Assembly (NCBI GenBank): GCA_008694505.1
Contig: VZDJ01000034.1
Span: 1,286,534 to 1,350,533 of the forward strand
Direction: 5' to 3'
DNA from: Cyanoderma ruficeps
Lineage: Eukaryota; Chordata; Aves; Passeriformes; Timaliidae
Length of the DNA: 64,000 nucleotides
Below the pieces are notes generated by a model, which was given only the letters and a program-made list of their open reading frames with translations, made no database searches and was not told where the DNA came from. This document shows, piece after piece, positions 12,656 to 25,700 of the stretch (position 1 is the stretch's first letter; every line of letters starts with the position of its first letter). Made by a program: the position numbers and the translations under genes.

Positions 12656-13760
12656 TGCGGAAACCCCCTCCCCTCTGCGAGTTCCCCCGTCTCTCCCCGC
12701 ACCCACTGCACCCACCCGGAGGTGCCGCTCGGTGGGTGCAGCAGCAGGGCGGGGGGCGCTGCCAAATTCCCCGCCGCCCTCCACGTCGCCGGAGAAACTC
12801 CCAACGCCCTCCCTTCCCCCGGAGTCCCCGATGCCCTCTCCGGGGCCCTCCCCGCCGCCGGCCCGCCCCGGGGGTGTCCCCGCCAGCGGGTCCCGCCCAG
12901 GGAGCGGCGGAGCCGGGGCGGCCCCCGGGGCTGCCTCCGCCCCCGGCCCGCCTCCGGCCCCGCTGCTCCATCCCGGGACGGGCCGGGCGCGCTGACAGTC
13001 GGGCTCAGCGGCCGCCGCGGGAGCATCAACCGGGCAGCGCCCGCCGCTCCTGCCCGCGCCCACCTGCGGCCGCGGCTGCCCTGGGCGCGGGGCGGCGGGG
13101 GCGCTGCCGCCGCCGGCTCGGCGCAGTCTCACCCCGCCTGCCCTCCAGGATGAGCCCGGAGTATTCTCTGCGCTCCTTGCTGCTCATCATCCTCGCCACC
13201 TTCTCGGCCAACGCCAGCAACTGGCTGTGAGTAGCCGCGGGGCGAGAGCGGGGGGGACGCGGACGCGCCGCCACTTGTTGGTAGCCCCGGGGGCGCGGAG
13301 CAGGTGCGGCGGGGTCGGGCGGCATCGGGGCGCGACCCCCGGCAGCGATGCTGCTCGGTCCCCGGCGGGGCGCAGGGCGCCCGGTGCCGTGTCGCCGCTG
13401 CCCCTCGCCGCCGTGGCGGTGGGCTTCCAGCCCTCACCCGCAGGCAGGTGGGCGGCAGGGGATGCCGGCTCTCCCCAGCCGATCAGTGGCCGTGTGTTAT
13501 CGCGGCTGATGGCACTGGGGCTGGTTATTTAGCCCCCGTCCCATTTTTTTTCCCTGTAAGTTATGAATCGGGATCCCGGGTGGAGGTCGGGGCATGGGGT
13601 CGGAGCGGGGCCTGGGTGTTGGCGAGATGCCACGCCAGGGACAGCGGTCCAGGGGAGGGTTTGGCGGAGCTGGGGCGGCCAAACGTGCTGGGCCCGGGGA
13701 TCTGCGGCGAGCAGGGCTGCCCACGCCTCGGGCCCCCGTTCCCGGTAGGAGGACGGGTGT
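12656..13760. promoter_or_regulatory. WNT4: CpG island promoter covering WNT4 exon 1
   Basis: GC content and CpG density jump here compared with the flanks: the stretch is full of CCG, CGC and GCGG words, whereas DNA on both sides is CpG-poor. SP1-like GGGCGGGG runs occur near 12747-12759, and C-rich runs near 12845-12880 could form a G-quadruplex on the - strand. The island spans the presumed transcription start, the 5' UTR and exon 1, and runs into intron 1. CpG-island promoters without a TATA box are usual for Wnt genes. The exact start site cannot be read from sequence alone. Confidence 0.85.
13150..13226 (+). CDS. WNT4: WNT4 exon 1 coding part (residues 1-26)
   Basis: It encodes the signal peptide, starting MSPEYSLRS and continuing through a Leu/Ile-rich core to the NASNWL region. 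The exon ends after two bases of the Leu26 codon, followed by a GTGAGT donor at 13227. An NAS triplet at residues 21-23 lies at the likely cleavage zone and is probably not glycosylated. The exon sits inside the CpG island. Confidence 0.95.
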
Positions 13761-16700
13761 CGGGGGGCTGTTGCACGCCGCCGAGGAGCCCGATGACATC
13801 GGGAACCCGCTGAACAAACACTGAAATAATGTGTAAGGTAAACAGGGGCGGAAATCGTTCTGGAAAATTCCTACGTGTTTGCCAAGGCGGTGGGACTACT
13901 TTCTGAAGAGGACACCCCCCCTTTCCCCCTCCCCGGGTCAGAGGGGATGGAGCACGACAACACTTTCCCACCTAACTTTGAACGAAGGCATCGGTTCTTC
14001 CTCATGAATCTGCTTCGGTGGGAGATGGTGCTTCCCCTGCTCCCCGTGTTGCCGGCTCACGGGAACTAATTAGTTCCCGTGCACGCACCCAGCAGACCCG
14101 CGCTCCGGCCGGGAGCTTGGGCCGCCTCCATCTCACCTTCATGGATTTCTGTCGGCGGGGACAGGTCCACCACACAGGATAAGGAGTTCCCGGGGTTGTC
14201 AGCGTGAAAGGTCCTGAGTGTCGTGTACCTTTCCCAACACAGGTGCTCAGGTGGACACGCATCCCCCGCGCAAGGAGTCCTCCCTGCATCCGAACACAGC
14301 TCCTGCCTTTAGATTTTTGACTCGCTGGAGGCTGTGGGTGGTTTTTGGAGGATGCTCCCCAATGCCTGGGGAAAGTGCCAGGTCAGCAGCACTCTCCGAG
14401 TGTCCTGCCTGTGGGAAAAGGTGGCTGCCTGGGATGCGTTAGTGCTTAGTCCTTCTCCCCTCCTCCTTTGCCAGATGGAGCGACTTGCGTGCCACACGTC
14501 TCCAGCAACTGGTGGGTGGATCATAGCAGCTATCAAGGTGGTCTTTTAAGCTGTCATGCTTCTGGTGAAGGTATATTGGGAACTGTGGGAGTGTTTTTCC
14601 TGCAGGAAGAAAAGTCCTGCTGAGGAAGCTCTGGGAGATGACGGCAGCTCTGTGCAGAGGAGCAGCTTGGGCTGCCCTGGGACGGGCACGGCGGAAAGTG
14701 GGGATTTCATGAGTGAGGTCAGCAAAGCTGCCCCGCACGGATGCGCAGAGGTGGGACTCCCTTGGGTCCCCGGCGCCGCTCGCAGCGGCGAATAGGATTT
14801 GGGAGGCGAGGCGGAGGGGTGATCCGCCGCGCTAGGCAGGGAGGGCTGTGTGCAGCCGTCCGTGCTGGCAGAGCAAGGGTGGGCGCGGGGGGCTCGGCAG
14901 CCGAGAGCGGAGGGCTCATTCCTGCCAACAGGGGAGGAAAAGCAGATACATTTCAGTGCGTTTCAAAGGAAGAGGGTCAGCTTTTTTTGATGTTTCAAAT
15001 GTATCATGATAAAAGGATCGTCCCCCGCTCGGTGCTTTTTATTCTTTGCCTTTAGGATTAAGACAATTCCCGTTGTTTATCTTCTCACATCAGAAACAAA
15101 GGCTGCCGGAGGCAATAAACAGAGTTAGAAGGATCCCAGGAATTATCAGATATTCGAGGAATGAGTGTGCCTCGTATGTCTTCACGTGTGTGGGCTCGGC
15201 ATGCTCGGCGTTATCCCGGGGTGCTGCCAGTTTCTGCCCCGCACACGGGACGGATCCCGCCTCGCCAGGCACATAGTTCTGCACAGAGGTGTGTGCACGG
15301 AATGGCAGCGCGGGGTGAAGTTTGCTTTTCCAGAAACCTGCTGGATTAGTGATTAAGCTCAGTTGTGAGCTTTTTTTTTTTTTTCCCTCTCCCCCTAAAG
15401 CTCTAAAGCTTCTTTCGACCTGTACAGACTCGCATTCCCCCAGCACTTTGGAGAGGTGCCGCTTGCAGTGCTTGAGCAGAGGGTTTCTGTAAGCCTGGCT
15501 TTGTGGGGAAGGCTCTCGTTTGGGCCGTGCACTGGTGTCTGATGAGCTGCCCCATCCAGTGTAAAATGGAGATGATGTAAGGATCTCTCAAAGGGGTCAC
15601 TCTGCTGCAGTGGCTGGAAGGGATTTGCCAGATCTTTTCATTAAACAACCCAAGCTACCTTTCTCCCTGGTTAGGAAACAAACCTCAGGTGTTTTTTTCT
15701 CAGTGCTGTGAGTTTGGGGAGTTGCTGCTTGGCTTGTTGCCTATCCAGGAAACCTCTGTTCTCCAAATCTGAAGAGATGCTCTGTTCCCACTCCTTGTGA
15801 AAGCCTCAAACTTGCTTTTCTTCTGCCTTTGGAGGCTCAGATTTGCCTCCTCCCTCTTCAGGCAGAGGTTTGTAAATTAAATAAAGGGCTGTAGATACAG
15901 CCTTTTACATCTTGCTGTCTGTCCACAGGAAGGTCCCTCTGGTTTCTGCTTTATCTCTGAAGGAGTCCAGGGCTGTGCTTTATACAGGGGAAGCAGAGGA
16001 GTTACTTTTCAAAGCAACTTGCACTTCACAGACTCTTGAACCCACATGTGCAGTGATGTGGTTGAATTTGGAAGCAAGGCCTCTTCTGCTCCAAACCCAT
16101 CCTGGTGCTGAGGGTGTTTCATGGAGACTTCCAGCCAAACAAGCATCATTCCACAGCTGGCACAGGAGTGCCAGCCTCTGGTTTCACTCCAGTTGTTTAG
16201 TTAGAGAGTTATTAATTTATTTTCCTGTTTTGGAGAGAAGGAAGTCCACATGAAGAAGTGAACTAGAAAATGTGCAGAGTGGGTTGTGGATGTAAGCATC
16301 CACTAAATGCACAAGGCACTGTGGCCCACTACCTCGCTCTTTAGCTGTTCAGAGGGTTTGAATGATGAGAGAACAGAAACAGAAAACATCAGATACAACA
16401 GGGTGAGGTCCTTTAGGGGTGAGACCCCTGTTTATCAAACTATCTGGGAATCATTACAGCCTCTCTCCATTTTCTTGCAGCTAAAACTGTCTCTGGAGGA
16501 GGCTCTCCATATGGACATGCTTGGTCTGAGATGTGGTTATGCCATTTTAGAGCAGGGTGTACCACCAGCAGCTCTGTCTGCCCGTTCTTTATAGGGATTT
16601 AAAATTTCCGTCTGGGCTTGGGGTTGGCTTAAAGGGCCAGGAGCACAGAGGGGTTTTAAAACCATAAAAAACAAAATTAATTTGAGTGCTCTGGGAAAGC

Positions 16701-19700
16701 TTGAAGACATTGTGAGGGTCTAAACAAGCCTGGCTCAGCAGCTGCTCTCTGACCACTTTTGAGGGCTGGTGAGGAAGGGATAAAAGGAGTTTGGATTTCC
16801 CCAGCCTCCTTTCATCTGAACATCACAAGGTGCTTTGCAAACAGAGAACCCAATTCTCTGTGCCCATCTCTGCCAGCTTAGGAGTGGGGATGTCGCAAGA
16901 GCAGCCACAACACTCATTTTGTTTGGGTCATTATGCAACGCAGAGGAATTGAGAGGAAGCATGCCTGGAGTCCTGCATTTGCATCCTCCTGGTTTTAAAC
17001 CAGGTTTTATTTTTTTCAGGGCTCCGCAGCTTTGATAGTGGGGAGAGATCACTTCACCTGGAGCTGGGCATAGTTTAATTCTGTACAAGATGCTTTGCAT
17101 CATTGCAATGCTCCCCTCTTCCACTTGGTGAGGAACCCAATGCAGCATTTTCCCTTTGGATGCTGTGCTGCCATGGCACAGATTTGGCAGGTGCAGCTGG
17201 CTCTAACACAGAGCTGTTCCTGCCAAACTCTGTTCTCCTCTCCATGCTCCTGGTTTTTGCTGTGAGGACAGTGCCAGGAAGGTTCCCCAGTCACATCTGT
17301 TCCAGCCGCCAGAGTGGTAGGCTGCACCATTTGGATTTGATGAGCAATTTCCTTACTTCAAGGGGTGCTGTGGGTTGGACGAGGGGCTCTCCACTTCTGA
17401 GATGCTCAGGGCTCCTCTGCACTTTCTGGGGATCCTGCCAGATCCACAAGGTTGGTGCATGAACCCATGGAACCTGTTCCCAAGGCTGTGAGGTGGGAAA
17501 TTGAAACTGCTGGAAATATATTTTAATTTTTACTCATTTGTAGGTCTTGCCACTTCTGCCAACACCAGCTAATTTCAGCCCAGCGATGAAAATGGACTGG
17601 TTGTGGGTTGCACCCTGCAGGTTGCACCTAGTGGTCCTTGCACTGGGCCTCCAAACAAGTTTGGCTTGTCTCAGAGCAATGGTCCTGTGTGGCAGACACC
17701 CTTCAGGGCTGTGTTTGCCAGGCTGTAGGAGGGCCCCATGCTCTCCAGCTCCTCAGTGCTGATGGGCATTTTTGTTCTTTCCTAAGAAAGCCTCAAGTAA
17801 AATTACACCCCTGTCTTTCACAGCAGAACCCAACTCTGGGGAGGATGGACAGCAGGGAGATAAAATCACTCTGCACACCAGGCTGTGAAGAACTAGATAA
17901 GCCCCAAATATGAGCAACAGCAAGAGGCAAGAGGCAGATTTCTTTTTTGCAGTGACTTGATGTGACTCCATGAATCAGAACCGGACTTTTGCATTAAAGC
18001 AAAAAAGTGTTTATGTTACTGTGCTCAGAGCTACTGTCTGCTTGATTAATACATCCTTGGAGATGTAGAGAAATGCATTACAGCCACTTTCTTAAAATGA
18101 TGAAACTGCTGAGCAATCCTGGAGGTTAACAGTTTCTAGGAGATTCTTCTGTGTTTCCTTACAAGTTCAATGACACTGGCTCTTACAATAGTTGGTGGGT
18201 TTTTTTTCTTAAAGCTTGAAAGCCTTGTGACTCCACAAAACCTGCAGTCATCCAAGGCTGCTTGAATGGTAGAACTCTGCTCTGGATACTCAGTGCAGGT
18301 AACCTCTGCCTTGCCCACCCAGGGGTGTCTGTCCCTGACACCTGTGGGTGACCCCTGGCAGCATCCTCCAGGCTCTCTCGGAGCTGCTGCCATGGGCTGT
18401 TGCACTTCACAGCCAGGAAGCTGCCTTGCAGGATCTGCCTGGCTCAGCAGAACTGGAGCCAGTATTGTGCTTTCATGAAATTACTTGGGGAAAAGTAATT
18501 GAGTCTCTTGGCCAATGGAGAGCGGCCTGGGGTCTGTTGAAAGTTGGGTGAGATCAGACTAATCCTTTAGAAGGCTTTTTTTTTTTTTTTTTTTTGCCAN
18601 TTTTTTTTTTTGCCACATATTTGCAAAGTCTGATCAAAACTTAAAACTCATCAGATTTTCTTCAACCAGGTCTAGCCTGAAGCACTGCAGGAGCTGGCCT
18701 GCACTTGCCTCCTCTTGCAGCAAGGCCTAGGTGTTGTACCTGAATCCTGGAGTAGCTTCTATTGGCTTATAAAGGAAATAAAGAAAATATCCTACACGTT
18801 CAAAGCAGATTTCCAAAACAGATGCTGTTCAGGCTCTTCCCAGCTTCCATCCTGCTCTTCCCTATTACAAAGTGGAGATTTTTGCCCCCCCCCATGCTCA
18901 GAAAGCGAAAAAGCAGCAGTGGCTCAGGACCAAGAGCTGGCCACAGTGTCCCCAAAGACTTGTGATGGAGGAGGCAAACCACCACCAGTGGCTGGGCCAT
19001 GGGTGTTTGCTGGGTCACAGGGTGTTAGATGCAGGGCCCAAGGGATGGGGGGCAGGATTGGAAGTGTAGGCTCACCCTTGAGCTGAGGGGTGGAGGTGTA
19101 GGCATAGCACTGCCTCCTCCTGGGTGCCTCTTTTGGCAGCTGTTAATTGGAGATGAGGAATAGGTGTGAAAAGCAGGTTCCAGCCAAGAGATGGTGCCCT
19201 AGCTGTGACAGGAAGGACCGAGGCAGACAGCTGTATTTCTTCCAAGAAAGGCACCAGACAGGTTCTCAGATGATGATTTGTAAATCACAGTTTACACTTA
19301 GAAAATCAGGATGTCTAATCCCAGGAGGGGGATGCTCAGTCCCTGGGAGGGCCAAGTGTGCTACAGAGCCAGCAGCTGGACAAGGGCAACCCTGCAGGTC
19401 TCTCACAAATCCTGACAGGAGCATGGCCAAGCATGGATGTGGTGGGCCCTAGCAGCCTGGTGCTGTTGGCACAGGGAGATTGGCACTAAGCCCAGTGTGG
19501 GACACCAGGAGAAATCCTGGGAGCTCTCTGGCCTGCATGGAGCATCACCTGGCCTGCCAGAGTGAGACATCTTTCTGTGGCTTCACTCACCCTGCTTGGT
19601 AGGAGAAAGCAACAAGGCAAAGATAAAGGTCAAACACCTCTCCACATCTGCAGGATGGCTCATTGCAAGGAGCCATGACACTGGTCAGTACCTCTCCCTG

Positions 19701-22700
19701 CATGGATCTATCTGTGGCGACAGACAGGTGCATGCAGGGGTACAGGGGGGTTTTCCATGGATTTTTCACATTATAAACAAGCCTTTAGTTCTTCCCCAGC
19801 AGAAACTTGCCTGCATGAGCAGTCACAAGCCTTAGGACAATCCCGAGTCACTGCTGAGTGTCCCTGCAGCCTCAGGAGGCACAGGGATGGGCTTGCTGAT
19901 CCCTCCACGAGCAGGGGGGTGTTTGCTGCCTCCCAGACAGGAGCAGAGCTGAATCATCTTCACAGTTTAAGGCTTGGACAAGCCTTTTGTGGCCTCGGCC
20001 ACTCAACCTTGTGGGAAAGTCGAGTATTTGCTGAGCAGGGTGAAGCTTCTGAGCCTGATTTCAGAACATCTATTGAGTGGTTTATCAGGGATGCCACTGG
20101 CTGGGTCTGAAAGTTCTCATCTTCAGGAAAATATTCCCAAAATGAGACAACACAAAGAGTTCACACTTGAAATTCATTTATTTGAAAAAAAGAAACACCA
20201 GAGATTTCTGCTTTCCCCAGGGTATCTTCTTTTACTCACCTCAATTGAGTATTTGCCAGTGGCTGAAATTTCCACACCTTTCCATGCCAGGGAATCTTCT
20301 CCTCTCTCCTCCTAGCTCTATCTGCCAGATGCTGTGCATCTTTCAATGTCTCCTTGGCATTTCACCAATTATTCTTCCTCATGAAAGTATTATCATAATT
20401 TTTATTTAAGCAGGGCTTTCTGACATCCCCCACCTTTCCAAAGCTCCCTGGATTTGAGATTTACTTATTTACCGTCTTGCAGAGTGCATCAGCTGCAGCT
20501 GCTTAAATTATGGGGCTTCAATCCTGATCTCAATACTTCAGATGAGACAAAAGGAAGGGCTTTCTGTCAGTTTTCTTCTAAATTAATGACTCTTAAGAGG
20601 GAGGCTGTTCTGCAAGTGACTTGCCTGGATTTAAAGGCAGAAGAAAAGAAATATACAAGGCCATGACGAAGCAAGAAGACAGAACTTGAAGAAATGGTGT
20701 GGGCAGCAGCTCTCCTCTTGAAACATTCTTTGCCCAGTGTTGGAAAAGGAAGTAAATACGCCATTGTTTGGGTTTGTTTTCCACAAGCAGGGCTGTTTTG
20801 AGGTTGCATGTGAGACTTAAATTATAATCTAGAGCTCTGCATAGCAATCCAGATGTGACGTCAGGATGGAGATGTGCATTGAGACTTTGCAGAGGGCAGG
20901 AGCTGTTTGTTGCCTTCCTCTGCTGTGCCTCTCTGTGCAGGTAGACAAAGGCTTTGGCTGTGGATTCTGCCACTTCGGCCCAGGGAAACAAAGTTTGGAG
21001 CGAAGTTCTTGTTGAGGACCAGGCAAAGTGCTGGAGCCAGGTTTCCATGGGGACCGTGGGATGCTGCAGATGGGTTTGGTTCTTGACAGCCCTGGTGCTC
21101 CACAGCCCTGAGAAACGTGAGATGGAACCATCTCTGGGTGCTGATGGGGGCAGAGCGTGTTTCCCAGCTCTTACCTCACTCTCCATCTGCCCCAGAGAGG
21201 GGAAGGGGATAAGATGTTCCTACCTGAATGTGGTGTGATGAGATGCCATGTGAGAGCCTCAAAGCTGCCATCCTTCAGCGAAGGTCCGTCCTGCAATGCT
21301 TGCCTCAACCTCTGGATCCTGAACCAGGGATCAGGATGGGAACTTCCTACCCCATTGAAAACCATGTCTTTTGGAAAGCACTGACGCTTCTCCTGGACCA
21401 GTAACAAACTGGTAGCACGATGGGGCCACAGCATTTTAGGCACAGTTGTCTCCACCTCCAAGAGAGGCTGGCAAATATAGACTGAGGGGGGGTGATAGGA
21501 CACAGGACCTGTCAAGGGGGAGAGAGGCCAGAGCACTGTTCTGGATAGTTTCATCTTATTTGTCTGCCTTGCAAAACAAATTACCAGACCTGTTCTTGGA
21601 GAGCTGTACCTATCTTTGAAGCATCCTTGGCCTTTGTTTTATCATCCTAAACAGCATTAAATGTGAGTTGGGAAGGCACCTTATCAGGTGCATCTCCTTG
21701 GAAAAGCTTGAAAGGCCCTTGTCACACTTTCCTTTATGCATGCTTTGAATTTATTACTCCACATTGCCCAGAGAAACTCAAGCTGGGAAATACAAAAGAA
21801 AAGGAGAAAATGAGATGATGCCCCATCCTGAGCAGAGCTGATAATAATGTGGGTGCCACATCTGTGTCACAGAACTCTTCTGCCAGTGTGTCTGCACTCA
21901 AAGCAGCCACTTACTCATCTGTAGGACCAGTGTCACAGCTTTGAAGGAGCTGCTGGCCTGGCTTGATAAATGCTGCTGGAGCTGCTGGCAGAGGGGGAAG
22001 CCAAATCAGCACAAGGAGTTGGTACTGGAGGTAGATTCTGATTTTCTTGGCTTCCAGGCTCAAAGCTGATCAATAACCCATACTGTCTTCAGCTGAATCT
22101 TACCACTCTGCTGTGTGAAATCTTCCCCATGCCCAGACTGGAATGATGGCTGGACCTGGGAGGTGACAGCTGTTACAGGCACTCTGAGTGTGCTCAGCAT
22201 TCAGCATCCTCAGAGCTCCCACATCAGCCAAGTGCAGCAAGATGTGAGAGCAGCAGTTGTTGCACTCCATGTCTGGGACTGCAGGGCAGGGCTGGGGACA
22301 CCCATTGCGTGGTGTGGGGGGCAGCAGAAAGGTGACAGTCCTGAGTTTGGCCACACTGGGTTTTTCAAACCACCCATGTGCATCAGGTCCTGCCTTCTGC
22401 TAACAGGGAGGAGCAGGAAGCGTTGGGCAAAGATGATTTGCTGGTAGAAAGGCTCTAACAGCACTTGGCTCTGAAACCCCAGCAGCCTGCTGCTTCCCGC
22501 TGTCAGAGGAGCATTGCCTCCGTGATCACACACAGAGAAAACTGAATACTTTTGACATTTCGCCATGCAGACTCCCCACAGACACCATGAGCCAAAACAG
22601 CTTTCTCCCTGGCTCCCACGGCCCCCCCAGTTGTGAGCATGAAACCAAGCTGGTGAATAATTCTGCTGATGCACAGAAGAGAAAATCCTGTTCTCTCCTC

Positions 22701-25700
22701 CTGGGGCAGACTGGCAGGGTTAATGGGAGGAAGAGGCTGTGACAACTTGATTTTGTGGCTGAAGTCAGCAGATCTGGCTCCTGGGACACATGGGAACAGG
22801 CAGGCAGCAGGAGCCACTTTTGCACAGTCACTTCTCGGAGACAAGCAGGGCTTCAAAAGAAGAATCCTTAGCAGGATGTTGCAACTTGGGAGAGGGAGTT
22901 AAAAAAACATGCAAACAAAAAACCCACAAGTTCTGTAGGGCTGGGAAATGCAGAGTCAAGGAATGAAGTTTCCAAAAAGCTCAGTACTCGTGTCTCTTGG
23001 TGCAGACAAGGTAGCAGCATGAGACAATGCTGGCAATTCCCAAGGATGTTAAAGCTCAGTGTGGTCAGTGGATGGGTTCAAGTGTGAGTTACACCTGTCC
23101 CATGCAGGGGACCCTCCATGTCCACAGCAGCTCAGGGCTCCACCATGGCAGTGTCATCTGAAGTGGCCACCAGCAGCCACAGGAAGGAGAGAGTCTCATA
23201 TACACACGTACCAACACGGTCACTAATAGTTGTAGAGGATTTGGGATTATCACAAAGCCTTGTTGGAAAATCTGACTGGGTCTATCTTAAGCTCCTTCTG
23301 TGATCCAGAGGTTGGGGCAGGAGGATAGAACTGGGAAATGGGCAAGCCTGCCCACAACACAACAAGGGGTGGGAGGTTGAGTTACTGGGATGTGCAGCAG
23401 AGACCATCACGCCCACACACTGGACAAGGAAATGCTGAGAGCTTTTGAGGTGCTTGCTCCCTCATTGCCCTAATAGTGACACCCAAGAGCAGCTCTGTGA
23501 CTCTTTCTGCTGAGGATGGCACCATGGAAAGCAGAACACATGGGCCCCTCCACACAGGGCCAGTCTTTTCCAGATCAGCAAAGACCTCATGGCCTTATTC
23601 ACAAGCCGTGCTGGTGGAGGATGTGTCCAGCCTGTGCAATTTTGCCCTGTCAGGCTCCTGATTCTGGTTCCCTGTTTCAAACCCTGCTTTGAATCCCTAG
23701 TGACAGGAAACCTGGCAGCTCCCAGAGGCCATTCCTGCCTGCTGGGGTCTGGGGCAGCTAAAATCAGCCTCCAGGAGGGAAGTGGTTTGGAGGGCAGTGT
23801 TTGCCGGTGATGAGCACACAGCCACGCTGTGGGAGCCCTGTGGCAGATGGAGCTGGCAGCCAAGTCCTGTCCTGCTTGTTTTGGCTGACTTCAGAGACCT
23901 CTGGCTTTTCCTAGTAGCACTTGGATATGCCGATGCTCAGGAGACCTGACCAGGCACATTCAGACAGCGCTGAAAATATCTTCCTTGCAGGCAACAGAGG
24001 CAAAGGGGAGCCAACAGCTGGACTCCCCAAGAGACAGGGACTAGGCTGCAGAGGGGTGGTTGTTTTGCTTGGGCTTGTTCTCTGTCAGCCAAAAATGCAT
24101 CCTGCAGAGCCACTGCTGTGGTACATTTAAAGGTGACCCCAGATGGGTAGCAGGTCTCAGCTATGGAGGGGATGAGAGGTTCAGTCTTGCTGCTTTCTGC
24201 AAGGCTGAACGTGAGTCCCAGCTGAATACGGGCTCCCCCTGCCCTTCCTCCTGACCTGTTGTGCTGGTGTCGTGGCAGGTACCTGGCCAAGCTGTCTTCA
24301 GTGGGGAGCATCTCCGAGGAGGAGACCTGTGAGAAGCTGAAGGGTTTGATCCAGCGGCAGGTGCAGATGTGCAAGAGGAACCTGGAGGTGATGGACTCGG
24401 TGCGGCGTGGAGCCCAGCTGGCCATCGAGGAGTGCCAGTACCAGTTCCGCAACCGCCGCTGGAACTGCTCCACGCTGGACACGCTGCCTGTCTTCGGCAA
24501 GGTGGTGACACAAGGTGAGCTGGAAGGAAGTGTCTGGGGTGATGCTGCTGGGGGAATGGCTGTAAAGGCAGTCAGGAGGGCTGCAGGTGGGATTTTGCCT
24601 GCTTGCCCCTGAACCGGTGGCTGGGGAGGGTCAGGAATGTTGGATCCTGGGGCGGATGGGTCCCTGTGCATTTCAGCAGGGCTCTGTTCAGTGTGTTGGG
24701 TACAGAATATCCAGACTCCTGCTGCTCCTCAGCTCTCCTGAACCTTTTTCACCCCCGTTGATAAGGACATGCCAAGTTTGAACAAAGGTCCTAAAGTCAC
24801 CCTGTGGTCTCATCTCTTCCCCACCAAACCCAGGAGTTCTGCTCCATAAAGCCATAGGTGCATTTACTGCATTTCCTCAGTCTCTTTCTGGGCAGTGCTG
24901 AAGTGGTGGCTGCTGCCAGGCTGGCATGTGGCCACTCCTGAGCAGAGCATCAGTGGGGGCACCATCAGAGGATGGGTTGGTGCCGCCTGGCATGGGAAGA
25001 ACATGTGGCAGCATCACCACCCACCACCAGCCTTCAAGGCTGGGTATGGCCAGGGCAGCCCCCAGCTGCTCGAATCCCAGCTGCACCCTGACTTTCCAGA
25101 GGCACAGGACTGTAATCAAACCAGAGCACTGGAGAGAGGATACAGAGGGGAAGACCCCTCTGCAACCCCTTAAAATCACTGAGGCATCCCTTGCCTCCCC
25201 TCAGGTGCTGTCTCTGAGGCACTATATCACCTCCCACCCCAGGACCCCTAGACCAAAGCATCCCCCTGGCTCCTTATTTGACTTTCCTCCTCTCAATGCA
25301 GAGGTGAAGATCTCTTCTTGTGAAGGTTCAGGGACTGGAAATACCAGAAATACCAGAAACTAAAAGTCGTCTCTTTTTAGGCAGCCACAGCACAAACCGA
25401 CCAACATGATCCTACTATTAACCTCGATTAACTTGGAGGCAGTTCAGTCCCCACACTGGCTGGGTCCTCCCCAGCCACTGCCAGCTGGGCCACCAAAGTC
25501 TTGGACGCGACCACCAAAGTAGCTGCCCCGTGTCTGACCGGCTGATGCCTGCTCACAGGCCATCCCCCCTCTGTACCAAGCATGGGACCACCCCAAATAC
25601 CAGCCCTCCTTGCTCAGAAATGGAGGGTTTGTGTCCTCAACCAGCCTCGAAGGATAGTGGGGATTTATGTGTTGCTAAAGCCGATCCCTGCCCCTGCTAC

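Larger units (their letters stand above)
13227..24278 (+). other. WNT4: WNT4 intron 1 (about 11 kb)
   Basis: This intron runs from a GTGAGT donor to a GGCAG acceptor. It holds the downstream half of the CpG island, a second CpG cluster (14700-14960), a perfect CRE (20856-20863) and a poly-T with an ambiguous base at 18600. No CR1 or other transposon was recognised in it and no additional exon is supported. Open frames such as the - strand one at 20593-21186 have no splice or homology support. Confidence 0.85.

Noticed and set aside
20593..21186. 197-residue minus-strand open frame in WNT4 intron 1
   Set aside because: No family features or splice signals. It is probably chance in stop-poor DNA.
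23937..24671. 244-residue minus-strand open frame
   Set aside because: It lies antisense to WNT4 exon 2 and its flanks. It encodes low-complexity Ser/Pro text with no family features, so it is a shadow frame.
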